Shown here in pieces: positions 60,865 through 64,000 of a DNA stretch of 64,000 nucleotides (position 1 is its first letter; each line of letters begins with the position of its first letter). The stretch comes from Foliimonas ilicis. GTDB taxonomy: Bacteria; Pseudomonadota; Alphaproteobacteria; Rhizobiales; Rhizobiaceae. The notes beneath the pieces were generated by a model. It saw only the letters and a list, made by a program, of their open reading frames with translations. It was not told the DNA's origin and made no database searches. The stretch is from NCBI RefSeq assembly GCF_039939195.1, contig NZ_JBDUUH010000009.1, positions 1 to 64,000 on the forward strand. Reading direction: 5' to 3'. Position numbers and translations under genes: made by a program.

Positions 60865-61914
60865 ATGACAATTGGAAACGCCCGGTCGAAACTGGCCGGA
60901 TACGCTGCATTTGCCCTTGCCACTCTGTTTGCAGGCTCCGCCCTCGCAGACGGCACGGTCAATGTCTACACCTATCGCCAGCCCGATCTCATCAAGCCGG
61001 TTCTGGATGCTTTCACGCAGGAAACCGGCATCAAGACCGAGGTTCTGTTCCTCGACAAGGGCCTTGAAGAACGCATTCTGGCAGAAGGCCAGAACTCGCC
61101 GGCAGACGTCATCATGACGGTCGATATCTCCCGCCTGACGACTGCCAAGGAAAAGGGCATCACGCAGGCCCTCGACGACAGCGTCGTCAACGCCAATATC
61201 CCGGCAGAATACCGCGACCCGGAAGGCCATTGGTTCGGCCTCACCAAGCGCGCCCGCGTTGTTTATGCCTCGAAGGATCGCGTCAAGGACACCGCGATCA
61301 CCTACGCCGATCTGGCCGACCCGAAATGGAAGGGCAAAATCTGCATTCGTTCCGGCCAGCATGATTACAATCTCGCGCTCATCGGCGCCGCAATCTCGCA
61401 TTGGGGTGCGGAAAAGGCTGAAACCTGGCTGAATGGCGTGAAGGATAATCTCGCTCGCAAGCCCGATGGCGGCGACCGTCCGCAGGCCAAGGCGATCTTC
61501 GCTGGCGAATGCGACATTGCGATCGGCAACACCTATTATGTCGGCCTGATGCGCACCAACGAGAAGGACCCGGAAGAAAAGGAATGGGGCAACGCGATCA
61601 ACGTTATCTTCCCGACCTTTGAAAACGGCCTGACCCACGTCAACATTTCGGGCGCGGCAATCGCCAAGAACGCACCGAACCACGACAATGCGGTCAAGCT
61701 CCTGCAGTTCCTGTCGAACCATGAGGCGCAGCAGATCTACGCCGAAAAGAACTACGAATATCCGGTCGAGCCGGGCCTTGAGCCTTCCGAAACCGTCAAG
61801 GCTTTCGGCGAGCTGAAGTCCGACACGCTGCCGCTGGTGGAAATCGCCAAGGAGCGTAAGGCAGCTTCCGAGCTGGTCGACAAGGTTCGTTTCGACGACG
61901 GCGCGGGCAGCTAA
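60865..61914 (+). CDS. Fe(3+) ABC transporter substrate-binding protein
   Basis: 349 aa periplasmic binding protein of the FbpA/FutA family. Signal peptide (about residues 1-28, SALA-DG); mature start GTVNVYTYRQPDLIKPVLDA. Iron-binding tyrosines in GNTYYVGLM (about 229-230), plus AGECDIAIGN and TFENGLTHVNISGAAIAKNA. AGGAGAG lies before the ATG. The ICE palindrome upstream supports iron control. Followed by a strong hairpin, then the permease. Confidence 0.92.
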   Translation: MTIGNARSKLAGYAAFALATLFAGSALADGTVNVYTYRQPDLIKPVLDAFTQETGIKTEVLFLDKGLEERILAEGQNSPADVIMTVDISRLTTAKEKGITQALDDSVVNANIPAEYRDPEGHWFGLTKRARVVYASKDRVKDTAITYADLADPKWKGKICIRSGQHDYNLALIGAAISHWGAEKAETWLNGVKDNLARKPDGGDRPQAKAIFAGECDIAIGNTYYVGLMRTNEKDPEEKEWGNAINVIFPTFENGLTHVNISGAAIAKNAPNHDNAVKLLQFLSNHEAQQIYAEKNYEYPVEPGLEPSETVKAFGELKSDTLPLVEIAKERKAASELVDKVRFDDGAGS

Positions 61915-61933
61915 CAGCCTGCAAATCTGAAGC

Positions 61934-61957
61934 GAGAGCCGGGCATGCCCGGCTCTC
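61934..61957 (+). terminator. 24-bp palindrome after the iron-binding protein gene
   Basis: GAGAGCCGGG-CATG-CCCGGCTCTC forms a strong stem-loop 19 bp after the stop. It lacks a clear U-run, so it may stabilise the upstream mRNA or attenuate read-through into the permease, giving more binding protein than permease. Confidence 0.6.
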
Positions 61958-61973
61958 TGCATATTCGAGCAAA

Positions 61974-62016
61974 GCAATTCCAGGAAAAGTGTCCCGCAGC
62001 TTTTGTCGGGAATTGC
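61974..62016. repeat. palindromic repeat (GCAATTCC type), copy 3
   Basis: GCAATTCC (61974-61981) and GGAATTGC (62009-62016) ends. It sits between the binding protein and permease and ends 22 bp before the permease start. Confidence 0.82.
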
Positions 62017-62038
62017 GGGAAACGAAACAAAGGTTTGG

Positions 62039-63748
62039 ATGTCCCAAACTTACCCAGCAGATGGTCCCGGTCAGGCCCGCCAAGCCTCTTTCGCGCGCGT
62101 AAAGCGTGATAGAAACGGCGGCATGCTGGCGCTTGCGATGGCCATCTGCGCGGTCGTGCTTCTGCCTATTCTGTCACTGGCCTATGTCGCGCTCTCCGGC
62201 ACGAGTGATGACTGGCCGCATCTGATCGCCCATGTCATTCCCGGCGCAACCCAGACGACGCTCGCGCTGCTGGCGATGGTCGCGATCATGACGTCAGTAG
62301 TGGGTGTCACCACCGCATGGCTGGTTGTCAGTTTCGAATTTCCGTTCCGCCGTTTCCTGTCGTGGGCTTTGGTGCTGCCGCTAGCCGTCCCGCCCTATCT
62401 GGCGGCTTACGCTTTCGGCGAATTCTTTCACTATACCGGCCCGATCCAGAGCACGATCCGCGAGATTTTCGGCTTTCAGACGATCCGCGATTACTGGTTT
62501 CCCGATATTCGCTCGACGGGTGGAGCAGCACTCGTCCTTTCCTCGGTACTTTATCCTTACGTCTATCTGACGACGCGCATCGTGTTCCTCATGCAGGGGC
62601 GCAACATCGCCGATGTCGCGCGCACGCTGGGTGCGCGCCCGTCGCGGATTTTCTGGCGTGTGCTTTTGCCCATCGCCCGCCCGGCAATCGTCGCTGGCGT
62701 GGCACTGGTGCTGATGGAAACCATCAACGACATCGGCGCGGCTGAATATCTGGGCGTCCGCACCATGACCTTCGCGGTCTATTCGACATGGCTGAACCGG
62801 GGCAGTCTTGAAGGGGGCGCACAGATAGCGCTGCTCATGCTGATCATCGTTTTCGTGCTGCTGGTGGCCGAACAATGGGCGCGGCGCAGGCAGCGGTTTC
62901 ACGCATCGCGCGCAACCCATATGAAGACGCTGCCGCGTCAGACAACGCTTCGCGGCAGGCAATATGCGGCGGCACTCGTCGTGCTGGTTCTGCCGATCCT
63001 TGCCGGTTTCGGCATTCCGCTTTTCGTGTTCGGCCGTTATGCGCTGCGCCGCCTCGATCAGTTCGCATCACCCGCTCTGGCAAGCGCCTTCGTAAACAGT
63101 GTGATGACGGCGCTTTTCACATCGCTGCTCACCGTGCTTCTGGCGCTTTTCCTCTTGAATGCAGTCCGTATCGCGCGGTCGCACCTTGTCATGGCGACAG
63201 TGCGTTTGGCATCCGTTGGCTATGCGCTCCCCGGCGGCATTCTGGGGCTCGGCCTGCTCTTCGTGCTGGCGCGTTTCGACAATGGGCTCGATGCGCTGGC
63301 GCGCGAGCATCTCGGCTATTCGACCGGCCTTCTGCTGACGGGCTCGGCATCCGCGGTGGTCATTGCCTGCACGATCCGCTTTCTGGCGCTTGCCGAAAGT
63401 GCGGTGCGCTCCGGCATCGAAAAGCTTCCGCCCAATCTCGACGAGGCAGCGAGAAGCCTTGGGCGAACGCCTATGGCAAGCGCGCGAAGCGTACTCCTGC
63501 CGCTCCTGAGACCTGCAATTCTTACGGCTTCCGTGCTGGTCTTTGTCGATACGATCAAGGAATTATCCGCGACGATCCTGCTCAGGCCCTTCGGCTTCAA
63601 CACGCTGGCGACATTCGTCTATGAGAATGCTTCGCGCGGCGTGCCGGAGGATGGCGCAGTTGCGGCCCTGCTCATCATCTTGACGGCGCTGGTGCCGGTG
63701 GTGCTGCTGTCGGGTGCGCTCATGCGCGACCGGGATGCGTCGATGTAG
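62039..63748 (+). CDS. Fe(3+) ABC transporter permease, fused double type
   Basis: 569 aa, about 12 transmembrane helices in two homologous halves, each with an EAA loop for the ATPase: ARTLGARPSRIFWRVLLPIA (about residues 202-221) and ARSLGRTPMASARSVLLPLL (about 472-491). This is the FbpB/SfuB-type fused permease of iron uptake. ATG 62039 (GG upstream) is preferred to the frame extension into the repeat. No ATPase gene follows; FbpC must lie elsewhere or another ATPase is shared. Confidence 0.92.
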   Translation: MSQTYPADGPGQARQASFARVKRDRNGGMLALAMAICAVVLLPILSLAYVALSGTSDDWPHLIAHVIPGATQTTLALLAMVAIMTSVVGVTTAWLVVSFEFPFRRFLSWALVLPLAVPPYLAAYAFGEFFHYTGPIQSTIREIFGFQTIRDYWFPDIRSTGGAALVLSSVLYPYVYLTTRIVFLMQGRNIADVARTLGARPSRIFWRVLLPIARPAIVAGVALVLMETINDIGAAEYLGVRTMTFAVYSTWLNRGSLEGGAQIALLMLIIVFVLLVAEQWARRRQRFHASRATHMKTLPRQTTLRGRQYAAALVVLVLPILAGFGIPLFVFGRYALRRLDQFASPALASAFVNSVMTALFTSLLTVLLALFLLNAVRIARSHLVMATVRLASVGYALPGGILGLGLLFVLARFDNGLDALAREHLGYSTGLLLTGSASAVVIACTIRFLALAESAVRSGIEKLPPNLDEAARSLGRTPMASARSVLLPLLRPAILTASVLVFVDTIKELSATILLRPFGFNTLATFVYENASRGVPEDGAVAALLIILTALVPVVLLSGALMRDRDASM

Positions 63749-63784
63749 GGCGCATGAGGACGATTTAACCCAGCGTCATTCCCC

Positions 63785-63915
63785 GCAAAGAAAAAGGCGC
63801 CAGAGGCGCCTTGGAATTGAGAGTTCTGTGACAACGGGCTTGAGCAAAGCTTCCTCGGGGGACGGTGAGGACGGGATTTCTCCCTCAAGTTGGGAACACT
63901 ATCGCCCCGATTGCC
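63785..63915 (-). ncRNA. candidate structured ncRNA ending in an intrinsic terminator
   Basis: Minus strand: CTTGAG (63889-63884) pairs with CTCAAG (63844-63839), enclosing a GGGA-GAAA-TCCC GNRA hairpin and a CCTC/GAGG stem; further pairs CAA/TTG and GTG/CAC extend the stem. A perfect GGCGCC-AGA-GGCGCC hairpin with TTTTTCTTT on the minus strand (63812-63786) ends it. Convergent with the permease. No family recognised; possibly an sRNA. Confidence 0.5.
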
Positions 63916-63918
63916 TTA

Positions 63919-64000
63919 ACAAATCCTTACCCGGATACCGACAAGTTTACGAAATGGTACCATCCCTGAAAACGAGGTAAATTTACCGGTAAGGATTTGT
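63919..64000. promoter_or_regulatory. palindrome-rich control region at the window edge
   Basis: ACAAATCCTTACC (63919-63931) is exactly inverted as GGTAAGGATTTGT at the last 13 bases (63988-64000). Between are the perfect palindromes ATGGTACCAT (63954-63963) and GGTAAATTTACC (63976-63987). TTAA-N7-TTAC (63916-63930) is one base from a CtrA site. Cut by the window end. Confidence 0.45.

Noticed and set aside
63619..63888. 89-aa minus-strand frame at the permease 3' end
   Set aside because: Crosses the terminator hairpin and permease end antisense with no SD; the RNA interpretation fits better.

Overview
The window looks like chromosome of a Brucellaceae alphaproteobacterium (Brucella/Ochrobactrum group). 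Evidence: a PdhS-type cell-cycle kinase, a VtlR/LsrB-type LysR regulator, OlsB, an RpoN-HPF-PtsN block, tRNA-His lacking G-1, GGAAC-N16-CGTT promoters of the alphaproteobacterial general stress response, an Irr-type ICE palindrome and rhizobial-type palindromic repeats. I see no phage genes, transposase, CRISPR array or rRNA. Most of the window is ordinary core genome.

Layout. 1-9 kb: alpha/beta hydrolase, polA (carrying an in-frame repeat), a candidate three-hairpin sRNA, an M20 peptidase, a short RNase D and several small exported proteins. 9-15 kb: class A PBP, SDR, a 47-bp perfect inverted repeat, YbaL antiporter, host-attachment protein. 15-20 kb: assimilatory sulfate operon cysG-DUF2849-cysI-cysH-DUF934 preceded by a Ser-rich upstream ORF. 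20-23 kb: NepR-like anti-sigma candidate, grpE, TRIC channel, olsB. 23-31 kb: hybrid kinase, lspA and two RNA methyltransferases, ornithine cyclodeaminase-like gene, lapA, ihfB, sppA. 31-36 kb: lptC-lptA-lptB-rpoN-hpf-ptsN. 36-42 kb: ddl, small heat-shock protein, nucleoside hydrolase and ribokinase, nth. 42-44 kb: RES-Xre toxin-antitoxin. 44-50 kb: eno and a wbpA-B-D-E operon for a diamino-uronic acid sugar nucleotide. 50-56 kb: DUF937, DUF1127, vtlR, a frameshifted EamA transporter, xseA, DUF1028. 56-61 kb: tRNA-His, an anti-Shine-Dalgarno triple-hairpin RNA, phasin, pdhS. 61-64 kb: iron-type ABC transporter and an RNA-like element at the edge.

The most interesting material is regulatory. 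Three exact GGAAC-N16-CGTT promoters precede a PepSY protein, the host-attachment protein and a DUF1028 protein. Near-matches precede a 66-aa protein, DUF1150 and the NepR-like gene. Together they suggest that stress-response targets, and possibly a second anti-sigma factor, are scattered through this stretch. Two unlinked RNA elements show three tandem hairpins with C-rich, ribosome-binding-site-complementary loops: one beside polA, the other directly 3' of the phasin gene, whose promoter also carries a large palindrome. The toxin-antitoxin operon looks leaderless, with a palindromic operator between -35 and -10. pdhS carries a perfect TTAA-N7-TTAA CtrA site.

All product calls rest on reading motifs by eye. 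No database search was run. Promoter and RNA calls are predictions.
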